Below are positions 42,775 to 53,545 of a stretch of 64,000 nt of DNA, piece after piece. The position numbers and the translations under genes are program-made. Source of the stretch: Frigoribacterium sp. JB110 (GTDB lineage Bacteria > Actinomycetota > Actinomycetes > Actinomycetales > Microbacteriaceae); the NCBI RefSeq assembly GCF_900163665.1, contig NZ_FUIA01000025.1:124001-188000 (forward strand), given 5' to 3'. Positions within the stretch are counted from its first letter, which is position 1. Every line of letters begins with the position of its first letter. The notes below the pieces were generated by a model, which did no database searches, was not told the origin of the DNA, and saw nothing but the letters and a program-made list of their open reading frames with translations.

Positions 42775-43168
42775 GTTGTCTGCAATGCAGCCGTGCCGTA
42801 CGCGCGGCGTGAGTCAGAACGCCAGCACGCGCCACAGAACGGCAGCAGATGCCCGTTCATGGTTCCAGATCGATACCTCGGTCGGGCATCGCAGGGCTGA
42901 CGTCTCCGACGTGCACCAGAAGTAGTGCCGACCTGACGTACCCATCCTCCTGTGTGTGTGGCGTCAGATCCGACGACGGCGCCGCTGACGGCGCCCAGCG
43001 GACTTCTCCGCCTTCGCGCAATGGGCGGCGGTCGCCGACTTGCTCTGCGCAATCCGGCACGGTGGAAGATTTCATGAGACAGCCCCATATGCCAGGGTTC
43101 CCGTGCGCTGGTTGGCTCTGCTGATCGCCTCTACGCTCAGTCGCGGGGGAGGTCTACGAGGAGGGCAT
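42775..43168. other. Gene-free 394-bp gap
   Basis: No coding region is supportable. It contains one short hairpin (CCGCTG at 42982-42987 with CAGCGG at 42996-43001 around a GGCGCC) that may terminate the upstream gene. A purine-rich GAGGAGGG is the ribosome site of the protease. No clear promoter was seen. Confidence 0.5.
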
Positions 43169-44497
43169 ATGAGTTCGAAGCGATGGTGGAGATCGATTCC
43201 GATCGGCGTGACAGCGATTGTCGCTGTCACGTTCGGAGCGGGGCTCGGCGGCAGTGCGGCAATGGGCGCTGAGGTCGACGGAGTCGATGCGAACGGAGAG
43301 CCGACCGGCGACGTGATGGTCGGACAGGACCTGGTAATGGAGGTTGTCGACCCGCTTCTCGCGCTCGTCAACCCGACAGAAGGTGGGGAGCGCGTCACCG
43401 CCGACGGCGCTGAGTATGGTTATGCGGGAGTCATCGTCGATCCCGTCGCACGAGAGGTCGACGTGTACTGGGTCGGCTCGGTGGAGGCCAAGGCGCAACG
43501 TATCTTGGACCGCGCGCCTTCCGAAGTGACGTTGAACGTGCGCGACGCGAAGTACACAGTGTTTGAGATGCAGGATGCGGTGGACCGTCTGCCAGGGATG
43601 ACCGTGGACGATACCTCGGGCGATCTCACGATCGTTGCATCTGGTCCCGAGGCTGATGGCAGTGGGGTCTGGGTCGAATACTCGGGCGATGGGGCGCAGA
43701 AACTCTCGGCCCAGTCGGAGGACCGAATGGTTGTCTCCGCAGCAGCGGGTCGAGAGATCGACGTCGATATCACTTCGGTTGACGTCGGTGAGGAACTCAC
43801 TCCCGCGGCGCGATGGAACGGCGACGCACCGTACGAGGGCGGGGGCGGGTACTACCTGCCCAATGGTGGGTTCTGCTCGACGAGCTTTCCTGTGACGAGC
43901 AACGCCACGGGTGCCAAGCACCTGTTGACCGCCTATCACTGTGTTGACGATTACAGCAGCGTCTCGGTGTCGAATGACGCTGGAACATTCGGCACGGCAT
44001 ACACTGGGTCCGGGTACCGGCATCCCGACATCGATGCGGCGTTGATCAAAGTCAACCCTCAGTCAATTCTGCCGCGCATCTACTATGGCTCATACAACAC
44101 ATCGAGTTATCACAGCATCGGCGCCGTCGGTGGGAATGTCGTTGGCGCGAGGGCATGCACCAATGGCGCGAACTCGGGGCTACACTGCCTCACTATCGAC
44201 CGTGCGAATTACACTCAGTACTCGTCCGATCTCGGGCGCAACCTGCACGGCCTGGTCCGTGGTGAGGCGACTTCGGGCGGTGTGGTGGTCGTAGGCGGCG
44301 ACAGCGGCGGTCCGGTCGTCTATCCGCAGGCTAGCCTTGGGGGTCAACTCCGAGCGATGGGCACGATCTACGGAGGCGGTAATTCCGGGACTTGCCCCGC
44401 CACGCGCTATTCGACGAGCAAGTGCTTCAGGTACGCGGTCTGGGTCGGTGCTGTGACGATCAGTTCCGAGATGGGAATGACCATCGCGACCAAATAG
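43169..44497 (+). CDS. Secreted trypsin-like (S1) serine protease
   Basis: 442-aa preproprotease: signal peptide with a Trp/Arg-rich start and cleavage near AMGAE, a ~190-residue propeptide (VTLNVRDAKYTVFEMQDAVDRL is alpha-lytic-protease-propeptide-like), then the catalytic domain. The triad is visible: His257 in LLTAYHCVDD, Asp287 or 289 in HPDIDAALI, and Ser379 in GGDSGGPVV. Cys pairs flank the His and the C-terminus. ATG 43169 has GAGGAGGG upstream. Codon use is less GC-rich than in housekeeping neighbours. The substrate may be a surface protein; this is unknown. Confidence 0.88.
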   Translation: MSSKRWWRSIPIGVTAIVAVTFGAGLGGSAAMGAEVDGVDANGEPTGDVMVGQDLVMEVVDPLLALVNPTEGGERVTADGAEYGYAGVIVDPVAREVDVYWVGSVEAKAQRILDRAPSEVTLNVRDAKYTVFEMQDAVDRLPGMTVDDTSGDLTIVASGPEADGSGVWVEYSGDGAQKLSAQSEDRMVVSAAAGREIDVDITSVDVGEELTPAARWNGDAPYEGGGGYYLPNGGFCSTSFPVTSNATGAKHLLTAYHCVDDYSSVSVSNDAGTFGTAYTGSGYRHPDIDAALIKVNPQSILPRIYYGSYNTSSYHSIGAVGGNVVGARACTNGANSGLHCLTIDRANYTQYSSDLGRNLHGLVRGEATSGGVVVVGGDSGGPVVYPQASLGGQLRAMGTIYGGGNSGTCPATRYSTSKCFRYAVWVGAVTISSEMGMTIATK

Positions 44498-44550
44498 CGG
44501 AGCGACTCGCCGGCACGGTGGCCGCGTGCGCTGCATATTCGGACGCGTGT

Positions 44551-44594
44551 GAGGCGGTCGGATCGGGTTTCTCCGGGACCGGCCCGACCGCCTC
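44551..44594. terminator. Bidirectional terminator between protease and GlfT2-like gene
   Basis: GAGGCGGTCGG (44551-44561) and its exact complement CCGACCGCCTC (44584-44594) flank a 22-nt GC-rich loop, midway between the two converging stop codons. Confidence 0.65.
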
Positions 44595-44609
44595 TGGTGT
44601 TGGAGCGAT

Positions 44610-46397
44610 TCAGTCGCCTTGCTGCTCTAGCCGGAGCTTGTCGTTCCAATAAGCGTTCGATGTCAGCCCGTCGTAGCCGCGGCTCCACTCGCGCAGCATC
44701 TTCGGGTAGATGCGCCGCAGCCGTAGGGTGTTCTTCAGCAGGCGGATCGTCTCCTGCCGGAAACGACGCGGATCGCGACGCACGGTGTAGGCCTGCGTCT
44801 GATCGACGTTCAGGTGAGTGATCTCCTTCGCGCCGTAGATCAGGCGGAAGTCCTCGCGTGACTCCGCAGGAAGGACCACCTTCGCCATGCCGAGCGGTAG
44901 CAGATGACCGTTCAGGGTCAGCAACAGCAGTGCGCGCACCGGCCGCGGGAGGAACGTGCGTCGGGGCTTCGGTGCCGAGCTGATCGGGTGCCAGGTCTCC
45001 GTCGTCGTCATGGCCTTGATGTCTGCACGGCGCTGAGCCATGTCGGCGTTCTCATCGAAGAAATCCGGCCCGCGCATGACGTCCTCGAACGCCAGATTGA
45101 CCGCCGACAGCGTGTCGTAGTGGAAGCGAAGAACGGTGCGCAGGTAGAAGTTGAGCACCATCCGCTGCAGCTCCGCCCAGCTGCGCTTCTTCTCCGGCAG
45201 GCTCAGGTGATGGATGAGATGGCTGCGGAAATCGAGGTACCAGGTCTGCGGTGAGGCCTTGTCGACGAAGCTCTCCTGCACGGAAGCGACGCCGGGCAGC
45301 GTGAAGGTGGTGAAGTCGTTCACGAGCGAGAAGCTGACGTCGTCTCCGCGGACGAAGAACGGGAACGGCAGGTGCTCGACTTGAGCGACGGGGAAGGCGA
45401 AGAACCACCAACCGGCGTAGAAATCTCCTCGGGCTGGCGCCGTGGTCTCGTACTCCATCTCGAAGACCTTCTTGCGCCGTCGTAGGTCGAGGCCTGCGTA
45501 GTGCGCTTTGCAACCGAGATCGAAGTGCGCTCCGTTCTCTCCGATCTCCCACCGCTTCGCGTCATGGAGCATGGCGCCGGCGACGGCCGTGCGCGGATCC
45601 TGAGCATAGGCGAGGAACCACCAGGTGCGGCTGACGGCCTCCATCTGGATGGACGCGTCGTCGTCCATGAAGAGAACGTGACTGGCGTTCGTCTCCCTGG
45701 CCGCGAGCAGACCGCGGGTGAAGCCGCCCGATCCGCCGAGGTTCTCATTGGGAATGACGGTGACGCCTTCGCCGTTCTCGATCGTCGCGGACTGGCCGTT
45801 GTCGACGATCACCATGCGGATGTGCTCGCTGAGTTCTGAGCCCGCGCGGAATCGACGGAAGCGCTCGGCGGTCGAAGCGACCTCCGCTTCACGTCGGAAC
45901 GTCGTGACCGAGAGCAGCAGTTCCGGCGTGCTGCGGGGCTTTTCCGTGGTCGCCCAGGCGAAGTCCTCCAACCGACCGTCCTCGAGCGCTGTGAGCTTGA
46001 AGAAGACGATGGCGTCTGACGAGGCATCGTGGTAGGGCTCGAACGGCTGGCGGTGCAACCCGTCCAGCGTGACGATCTCGCTGAAGAGCTGCTGCGTTGA
46101 GCGGTTCCGGCAGGCGAGATGGATGGACAGCAGGAACCGCCCCTGGCCCGTCAGCTGCAGCTCCAGCGGCAGATCGCCGGAGTTCCTGCGCCACTTGCCG
46201 AGGTTGAACAGGTTGTAGTAGGTGCCCGTCGCGAGCCGTCCGCCTTGTGCGAAGTCTGCGCCGCCCTCCGAGAGGGAGATCCCGACGGACCCTTTCAGAG
46301 CGAAGTGTGCCTCGGTCTCAGTCGAGATACCGGCTTGTGGCCAGATTGCGGCCTGCAGTGGGTACCCAGTGCGATCCGAGAGTTTCCCCAGCCCCAT
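44610..46397 (-). CDS. Galactofuranosyltransferase, GlfT2-like (GT2)
   Basis: 595 aa with the three-part GlfT2 layout: an N-terminal beta-sandwich (residues 1-150, PFEPYHDASSDAIVFFKL near its end), a GT-A domain (MVIVDNGQS, NENLGGSGGFTRGLL, metal motif HVLFMDDDAS at about 245-255, GWWFFAFP, FFVRGDDVSFS) and a helical C-terminal domain (YLDFRSHLIHHL). It polymerises UDP-galactofuranose into galactan; the UDP-Galf source, glf, is 3 kb away. ATG 46397 has AGGAAGG 8 nt upstream; a GTG at 46457 is less likely. Confidence 0.88.
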   Translation of the reverse strand: MGLGKLSDRTGYPLQAAIWPQAGISTETEAHFALKGSVGISLSEGGADFAQGGRLATGTYYNLFNLGKWRRNSGDLPLELQLTGQGRFLLSIHLACRNRSTQQLFSEIVTLDGLHRQPFEPYHDASSDAIVFFKLTALEDGRLEDFAWATTEKPRSTPELLLSVTTFRREAEVASTAERFRRFRAGSELSEHIRMVIVDNGQSATIENGEGVTVIPNENLGGSGGFTRGLLAARETNASHVLFMDDDASIQMEAVSRTWWFLAYAQDPRTAVAGAMLHDAKRWEIGENGAHFDLGCKAHYAGLDLRRRKKVFEMEYETTAPARGDFYAGWWFFAFPVAQVEHLPFPFFVRGDDVSFSLVNDFTTFTLPGVASVQESFVDKASPQTWYLDFRSHLIHHLSLPEKKRSWAELQRMVLNFYLRTVLRFHYDTLSAVNLAFEDVMRGPDFFDENADMAQRRADIKAMTTTETWHPISSAPKPRRTFLPRPVRALLLLTLNGHLLPLGMAKVVLPAESREDFRLIYGAKEITHLNVDQTQAYTVRRDPRRFRQETIRLLKNTLRLRRIYPKMLREWSRGYDGLTSNAYWNDKLRLEQQGD

Positions 46398-46465
46398 GGC
46401 GGATGCCTTCCTGCCGTTGACAGACGGCCCAATCGTGCTTGTTGCTGTCGTCGCCACGTACGATC

Positions 46466-49120
46466 TCAGTCGTCGGCGTGACGCTTGAGGACGTAGCCGG
46501 GCCCGATGCGCTTGGAGCGCGGAACGTGAACCGACCGGTCGAAGTGGCCGACAGCGATAAAGGAGATGAACACTTCGGAATCGGGGATCCCAAGGATTTC
46601 ACGAATGGCGGCTTCGCGTTCCTGACCCATCGCCGTGTTGAGGCTGACCGCGCCCAGACCTGTGTGCTCGAGCCCGAGCAGAAGGAGCATCATGAACAGT
46701 CCGCCATCGATGTAGGCCTGGTTGCGTTCGACCGCGGCGACGAACGCGGCGTGGTCGCTCGTTACGAGTAGCAACTTCGGTGGAAGTTCGTAGCCTCGGT
46801 AGCCACCCTGGAGTTCCAACACCGACTTGAGTTTCGTCGAGTCCTCGAACTGGTGCACGCGCGCCGGCTGGCGGTTGCATACGGACGGCGCTTGCAAAGC
46901 GATCTGCACGGCGCGTTCGATGTCTTCGTTGGCGACAGGATCTGCGGTGAACTCACGTACGCTGCGGCGAGAGAAGACGACATCTTCGAATTCGCGATCC
47001 GAGCGATTCCACGCTTCCAAGTCGCGCTCGACGTCCGCAGGCATGGCGCCACCAAGACCCGACACTGCACGAGTGATGTGCTCCTGAACCGGAGCATCGA
47101 ACAACTTCCAGAAATGTGACACATCTGCGTCGAGTTCTCGGTGGCGCTCGAAATAGTTATGCATGACGGCAGCCGCGATCTGGAAGAACGAATCCTCAGG
47201 GTCGCGCCCCTCCGCGATCCACTTGTTCATCTCCTTGGAAAGCAGCGGCATTACGGCTTTTCCGAAACCTGGCCGGAAGTTCGTTGTGCGACTGAGCCCC
47301 TTCTCGAAGCCGTGCGCGTGGTACATCAGGAGCGAACGGGCGTTCTCGACGGTGCGGGAAACTCGGTGCTGGGCGTACGACGCTATGAAGCGATTATCGT
47401 CGATTTGGCCGAGTGCCCTGACAGCACGAACGGGATCGTTGCCCCGCACTCCCGCGGGGCCCTGTCGGGTCACGGCCGAGGGTGAGATCGTGCGAAGAGC
47501 GATTGATGTGATGTCCGCACCACCATCTTTCCCACCGAAGTGAAGTGCTCCGAACATGATCTGCGAGAACGCCGGATCGTCGGCCAAGAACACCACTCGA
47601 TCAGTGCGCTGCTCGCCGGCCTGAGTGTCGATGTCGATACCACCCACAACCTTGAACTTGCGGGTGTTCGGGTTGCGCAGGTGGACGCTGACCGTCTGCG
47701 AGGAGCTCCGGGGCGCCCAGTCGAGCTCCAGCTCGTACGCGAGGCCCTCCCGCAGCGTGGTCGGGATCGTGGTCCAAACGTAATGGCCGCGCTGAGTCGC
47801 GTATGTGGGCCCCGCGACGCGCAGTCGGGTTTCTCCCGGGCGACTTTCGATCTGCCACGCTTCGTTGTTCGCGACGAATGTCGGCGCGTTCATCCGTATC
47901 GGCCGCGGAGCGCGGCGGCGGACAACCCGGCGGATAGCCTTCCTCGCGACCCGGGCGCCTCCACGCAGGGCGGAGCGCACGGATCGCCCAGTAGCTGGTT
48001 GCTTGGTTCGTGCCGCACCCACAGTGCGCCGGACCGGCATCTCGAGCGACGCCTTAAGCCACGCCTTCGAATCGTGCACGTGCTTATCCAGCGTTGCGCG
48101 AATGGCCGAGTAGTCGAGCGGTGCGAGGAATCGCGCGTCGTCCGATACGACGTCCTCGGCCTGAAGTGTGAATCGGTCTCGGTGACCGATCAGGCGGAAC
48201 AGGGAATCGAAGCGTGCAACGCCGCGTCTACGGTTCCCAATCGAAGCGAAGGGCTTTTCGAACTTTAGAGAGAACGCGGTTCCATGGAAAGAGTCAGTCA
48301 CGACGTAGGAGCTGTTGTCGTACAGCTTCAAGAAGTCGTAGGTGTCGATATCATCCTCGACTGCGTCGGGGATGTTCATTTTCTCCTTGTTCTCCTCGAC
48401 CAGGTGCGACCAGGCATCAAGAATGATCCGGATCTTGAGGCCTTTCTGGGCGGCGATGTGCTCGATCGCGGCCTTCTTCTCCGGCGTCGGGTCAAGAATG
48501 TACGCGAGGAGATACGGCCCCGAGACATCGCGGTCGGACCGCTCCGCCAGTCGACGGTACTCGGTCACATCGGTGAGGAAGATGGGCTCTGCGACTTGTG
48601 TGGCGGGGACATCGTACACGTCCCGCGCAATTCGAACTCCCGAGTCTTCCCGCACGGAGATAGCGTTGAATCGCTTCATGAGGCGGGAGATGCCCGGAAT
48701 CTCTTCTTCAGGAGAAAAATCCTTCGCGTGCCCAAAAGAAGCGGCGTAGGAGACCTTTCGCTTGTCGTCGTCTGCGAAGTCGAGATAAAACGCCTTGCCA
48801 AAGTTCTGAGCTATGCCGAAGTTCCACACCTGATCGGAGCCGATCACAAAGTTGTCTGCGATCTGGTTCAGTTCTCCGACGGTCTGTTGGCTGTACAGCT
48901 TGCTCAGGTTGTAGTGTTCCCGTGCGAAACGCATCGAGTGGGTGTCCTGCACCTCGGGGTCGCTCGCGCTAGCACCGATCTTTGAGACCATCAGGACCTT
49001 GTTGCCGAGGCTCTCGACAGTCTTGTACAGACTGTAGTAGGTCAGCACCGAACCGTAGTTGGCTCCGATACCGACGCCGACGATCGCGACGTCGTAGTGC
49101 TCGTTCGAGTGTGCAGTCAT
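46466..49120 (-). CDS. Polysaccharide pyruvyltransferase / jelly-roll / nitroreductase fusion protein
   Basis: 884-aa three-part protein. Residues 1-375 are a polysaccharide pyruvyltransferase (GANYGSVLTYYSLYKTVESLG, VIGSDQVWN, VSYAASFG, SVREDSGV, YVVTDSFHGTAFSLKFEKPF). An Arg-rich linker leads to a ~140-residue beta-rich, carbohydrate-binding-like segment (about 410-550). A helical segment (560-700) precedes a nitroreductase-type flavin domain (716-884: SRRSVREFTADPVANEDIERA, LQAPSVCNRQPARVHQF, GLGAVSLN). Ketal transfer plus flavin redox chemistry on one chain is unusual. The frame is continuous, so this is not an assembly of two genes. ATG 49120 has only a weak GGA upstream. It is transcribed with, and 68 nt ahead of, the GlfT2-like gene. 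Confidence 0.88.
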   Translation of the reverse strand: MTAHSNEHYDVAIVGVGIGANYGSVLTYYSLYKTVESLGNKVLMVSKIGASASDPEVQDTHSMRFAREHYNLSKLYSQQTVGELNQIADNFVIGSDQVWNFGIAQNFGKAFYLDFADDDKRKVSYAASFGHAKDFSPEEEIPGISRLMKRFNAISVREDSGVRIARDVYDVPATQVAEPIFLTDVTEYRRLAERSDRDVSGPYLLAYILDPTPEKKAAIEHIAAQKGLKIRIILDAWSHLVEENKEKMNIPDAVEDDIDTYDFLKLYDNSSYVVTDSFHGTAFSLKFEKPFASIGNRRRGVARFDSLFRLIGHRDRFTLQAEDVVSDDARFLAPLDYSAIRATLDKHVHDSKAWLKASLEMPVRRTVGAARTKQPATGRSVRSALRGGARVARKAIRRVVRRRAPRPIRMNAPTFVANNEAWQIESRPGETRLRVAGPTYATQRGHYVWTTIPTTLREGLAYELELDWAPRSSSQTVSVHLRNPNTRKFKVVGGIDIDTQAGEQRTDRVVFLADDPAFSQIMFGALHFGGKDGGADITSIALRTISPSAVTRQGPAGVRGNDPVRAVRALGQIDDNRFIASYAQHRVSRTVENARSLLMYHAHGFEKGLSRTTNFRPGFGKAVMPLLSKEMNKWIAEGRDPEDSFFQIAAAVMHNYFERHRELDADVSHFWKLFDAPVQEHITRAVSGLGGAMPADVERDLEAWNRSDREFEDVVFSRRSVREFTADPVANEDIERAVQIALQAPSVCNRQPARVHQFEDSTKLKSVLELQGGYRGYELPPKLLLVTSDHAAFVAAVERNQAYIDGGLFMMLLLLGLEHTGLGAVSLNTAMGQEREAAIREILGIPDSEVFISFIAVGHFDRSVHVPRSKRIGPGYVLKRHADD

Positions 49121-50647
<1,527 letters not shown>

Positions 50648-50685
50648 GGGAGCGACGAGTGTTCGCAGACGGGGAGTGAGAAGGG

Positions 50686-52680
50686 ATGACCTGGGGCGAC
50701 TCCTTCCCTGCACTCCTCGTCGCGGTCGTGTGCCTGCTCGGCCCAGGGCTGATCGTCACTGCGCCGTTCCGCTTCGGCACGCTGGCTCGCACCGCCGTCT
50801 CCGGCCTGGTCGGGATGTGCGTCGTTGCGAGTGCCGCGACGATCTTCGGGGCGTTCGGTCTCGCCTTCGCGTGGTGGCAGGTGCTCATCGTCACGGCCGT
50901 CGGCCTCGCGCTCGCGCTGGCCGTGCGCCCGGCGGTGCCGCGGCTGGAGCCGCGAGCCGATCGCCGTGTGCTCCTGCTGCTCGGAATGTGGTTGCTGTCC
51001 GCGCTCGCGATCGCCATCGTGATGTTCTGGCGGGTGCCGATTCCCGACCGCATCGCGCAGACGCAGGACAACGTCTTCCATCTCTCCGCAACCGGCGCGA
51101 TTCTGAGCGGGCACTCCGCCTCCCCATTCGCAATCGGTGGTCTGATCGACACGACGGGGGCGTTCACCTACTCTCCGTCCGGCTGGCATTCGTTCGCCGC
51201 CCTCGTCGCGCAGACGACCGGTGTGCCAGTCGCCGTCGCCTTCAACGTGCTGTTCCTTGCGACGATCGCCGTCGTATGGCTGCCAGGCATCGCGTGGCTC
51301 GCACGCACCGTCGTGCCCACATGGGCCGCGGCGACGATCGCCCTTCCGCTCGGTGCATCGTTCGGCTGGTATCCCTACGGGTTGTTGACGGGAGGCGCGC
51401 TGTACCCGTCTGCGCTCGCCCACGCCCTTCTGCCCGCAGCCGTCGGCATCGTCCTCGTCGCAGCGCGGGCCGTGCTCGGCGATCGCGGGCGTGTGTCGCG
51501 CGCCAGGAGATGGACGGCGGCGGTCGTCGGCGTCGCTCTGGCCGGCGGTGCGCTCGCCGCGGCGGACCCCCGTGCGATCGCGACCCTGTTCGTGATCGTC
51601 GCACCGTTCGTCTTCTGGCGACTCATCATCGTTCTCCGTCAGGCGCACGAGGCCGCGCCGGGCGAACTGCGACGGGCCAGATACACGCTGTGGGGGAGCG
51701 TGAGCGCGGCCGCAGTCGTGATCGCCGCAGGCCTGATCTTCGGAAACGCGGCGATGCCGTTGACGGGGCGCCCGGGGGACACGACGGACCTCGTCGCACA
51801 GTCCCCGTGGCAGAGCCTGACGCAGGTGGTGATGGCGCAGTCGCAGACGGGGGTGAACGGGGTGGTCACGATCGTCGCGCCCCCGCTCGCCCTTGCGGTC
51901 ATCGGCGGAGTCTTCATGGCGCTGCGTCGTGCTGCGACCCGCTGGGTGGTGATCTCCTACCTGGTGCTTGCGCTGCTGTACGTGCTCGCTGCCGGTGATG
52001 TCGGCCCGGTCTCGAGCATGATCGCCGCGCTCTGGCTCGGTGACCCGTATCGATTGGCCGCGGCCCTCGCGATCGTGGGGGTTCCGCTCGCCACGATCGG
52101 AATCGTCGCGCTCGGTCGCCTGATCGTGCCGGCGCGGCGTGCGTTCGGAGCAGGGGCGGCCATCGTCACGGCGGTCATCGTCGGTGTCACATCGACCGGC
52201 ACGCTCGCTGCCACAGGAGTGAGCGAGGCGGCAGGGGCGGTGTTCCGCCAGCCCGTGCAGGCGAGTGACCGGGCCATCGTCTCGTCTGCGCAGATGACTT
52301 TCATGCGTCATCAGGTGAGTGCTGTCGTGCCCGAGAACCAACGTGTGCTCGGCGACCCCTGGGACGGGGCGGCGCTGACCGGAGTCTTCGCGGGGCGGGA
52401 GCCCGTCTTCCCCCACCTCCGTGGGCGCTGGGACGACGCACGCCTGACGCTCGCCTATTCGCTTCCTTCGATCGACGAGTCGTCAGAGGTGTGCGCGGCT
52501 CTCGATGAGCTCCGCGTGCGGCACGTGCTGTACACGCCGGGATCGTTCGGCGGTGGCGACCCTGACAGCGACCTGTACCTCGGCGTGCATGCGGCGGTCG
52601 ACGCCGGTCTCTTCACCGAGGTCGCCACCGATGATGAATCGTCCCTGTACCGCATCGACCAGTGCGGCGACCTCGGATGA
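50686..52680 (+). CDS. Large polytopic membrane protein (DUF6541-like)
   Basis: 664 aa with about 13 hydrophobic segments and a C-terminal extracytoplasmic domain (NQRVLGDPWDGAALTGVFAGREP, YLGVHAAVDAGLFTEV). A first-loop acidic motif (IPDRIAQTQDNVFHLSATGAIL) and the overall shape resemble GT-C fold lipid-linked glycosyltransferases. It matches my memory of the DUF6541 family often found in actinobacterial glycan loci. A role in modifying the exported polymer is inference. Its ATG follows GAGAAGGG, 38 nt after glf. Confidence 0.75.
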   Translation: MTWGDSFPALLVAVVCLLGPGLIVTAPFRFGTLARTAVSGLVGMCVVASAATIFGAFGLAFAWWQVLIVTAVGLALALAVRPAVPRLEPRADRRVLLLLGMWLLSALAIAIVMFWRVPIPDRIAQTQDNVFHLSATGAILSGHSASPFAIGGLIDTTGAFTYSPSGWHSFAALVAQTTGVPVAVAFNVLFLATIAVVWLPGIAWLARTVVPTWAAATIALPLGASFGWYPYGLLTGGALYPSALAHALLPAAVGIVLVAARAVLGDRGRVSRARRWTAAVVGVALAGGALAAADPRAIATLFVIVAPFVFWRLIIVLRQAHEAAPGELRRARYTLWGSVSAAAVVIAAGLIFGNAAMPLTGRPGDTTDLVAQSPWQSLTQVVMAQSQTGVNGVVTIVAPPLALAVIGGVFMALRRAATRWVVISYLVLALLYVLAAGDVGPVSSMIAALWLGDPYRLAAALAIVGVPLATIGIVALGRLIVPARRAFGAGAAIVTAVIVGVTSTGTLAATGVSEAAGAVFRQPVQASDRAIVSSAQMTFMRHQVSAVVPENQRVLGDPWDGAALTGVFAGREPVFPHLRGRWDDARLTLAYSLPSIDESSEVCAALDELRVRHVLYTPGSFGGGDPDSDLYLGVHAAVDAGLFTEVATDDESSLYRIDQCGDLG

Positions 52681-52723
52681 CAACACGCGCGTGATCGGCG
52701 GTCGAGCCCGCCTCGCCCGACCG

Positions 52724-52729
52724 TAGGAT
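52724..52729 (+). promoter_or_regulatory. -10 box for leaderless second exporter transcript
   Basis: TAGGAT ends 6 nt before the GTG at 52736. The same geometry occurs at 3913, 33110 and 37130. Confidence 0.5.
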
Positions 52730-52735
52730 CAGAGG

Positions 52736-53545
52736 GTGAAGGTCAGAGCCACCTCGGGCGTGCGCGGATACACCCACTCGTTGTGGCTGCTCTCTGCACG
52801 CGACCTCAAGGTCCGCTATTCGACGAGTTGGCTCGGCTACATCTGGAGCGTTTTGGATCCGCTCGTGATGAGTGCGATCTACTGGTTCGTGTTCACACAG
52901 GTGTTCCACCGCACGGTGGGGGCCACTCCGTACATCCTCTTCCTCATCTCGGCACTGCTTCCGTGGATGTGGTTCAACACCTCGATCTCCGACTTCACGA
53001 GAGCGTTCAAGATCGATGCGAAGCTCGTGCGATCAACCGCGATTCCCCGGTCGATCTGGGTAGCGCGCACCGTGGTGTCGAAGGGCGTCGAGTTCCTGTT
53101 CTCGCTGCCCGTGCTCGTGATCTTCGCCGTTGTCGCAGGACTCACCGGCGAGGGCGGATGGGCAGACGTCGCTGTGGGGTGGGGTGTGTTGTGGCTGCCG
53201 GTCGCCGTGGTGCTGCAGGTCGTGCTTCTCACGGGGCTCGGCCTCATCATCGCGCCGCTGTGCGTGCTGTTCCGCGATCTCGAGCGCACGACCAAGCTGA
53301 TCCTGCGTGCGCTGTTCTACGCGACGCCGATCATCTACGGCATCCGCGACCTGCCTGATGGCTTCGCATGGCTTGAATACGCGAATCCCCTCGCGGGGCT
53401 GTTCGTGCTGTACCGCGCGGGCTTCTTCCCCGAGGAATGGCGGACCGGGCCGGTGCTGTCGACCGTGGGTGCCAGCGCCCTGGTGCTCCTGATCGGGTAC
53501 CTCGTGATGCGCGCGCTCGAGCGCCCCGTGCTGAAGGAACTGTGA
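52736..53545 (+). CDS. ABC-2 polysaccharide exporter permease, copy 2 (Wzm-like)
   Basis: 269-aa permease. LLSARDLKVRYSTSWLGYIWSVLDPLVMSAIYWFVFTQVF is the N-terminal amphipathic/TM1 block, and LIIAPLCVLFRDLERTTKLILRALFYATPIIY the conserved core. It resembles the galactan exporter permease encoded near glfT1 in mycobacteria. It is paired with the next ATPase (TGATG overlap) and is close to glf and GlfT2, so galactan export is the likely task, distinct from copy 1. GTG start, leaderless by position. Confidence 0.88.
   Translation: MKVRATSGVRGYTHSLWLLSARDLKVRYSTSWLGYIWSVLDPLVMSAIYWFVFTQVFHRTVGATPYILFLISALLPWMWFNTSISDFTRAFKIDAKLVRSTAIPRSIWVARTVVSKGVEFLFSLPVLVIFAVVAGLTGEGGWADVAVGWGVLWLPVAVVLQVVLLTGLGLIIAPLCVLFRDLERTTKLILRALFYATPIIYGIRDLPDGFAWLEYANPLAGLFVLYRAGFFPEEWRTGPVLSTVGASALVLLIGYLVMRALERPVLKEL

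Noticed and set aside
43169..44497. Toxin or defence-system protease
   Set aside because: The signal peptide, propeptide and S1 triad indicate an ordinary secreted actinobacterial protease; no partner gene is nearby.
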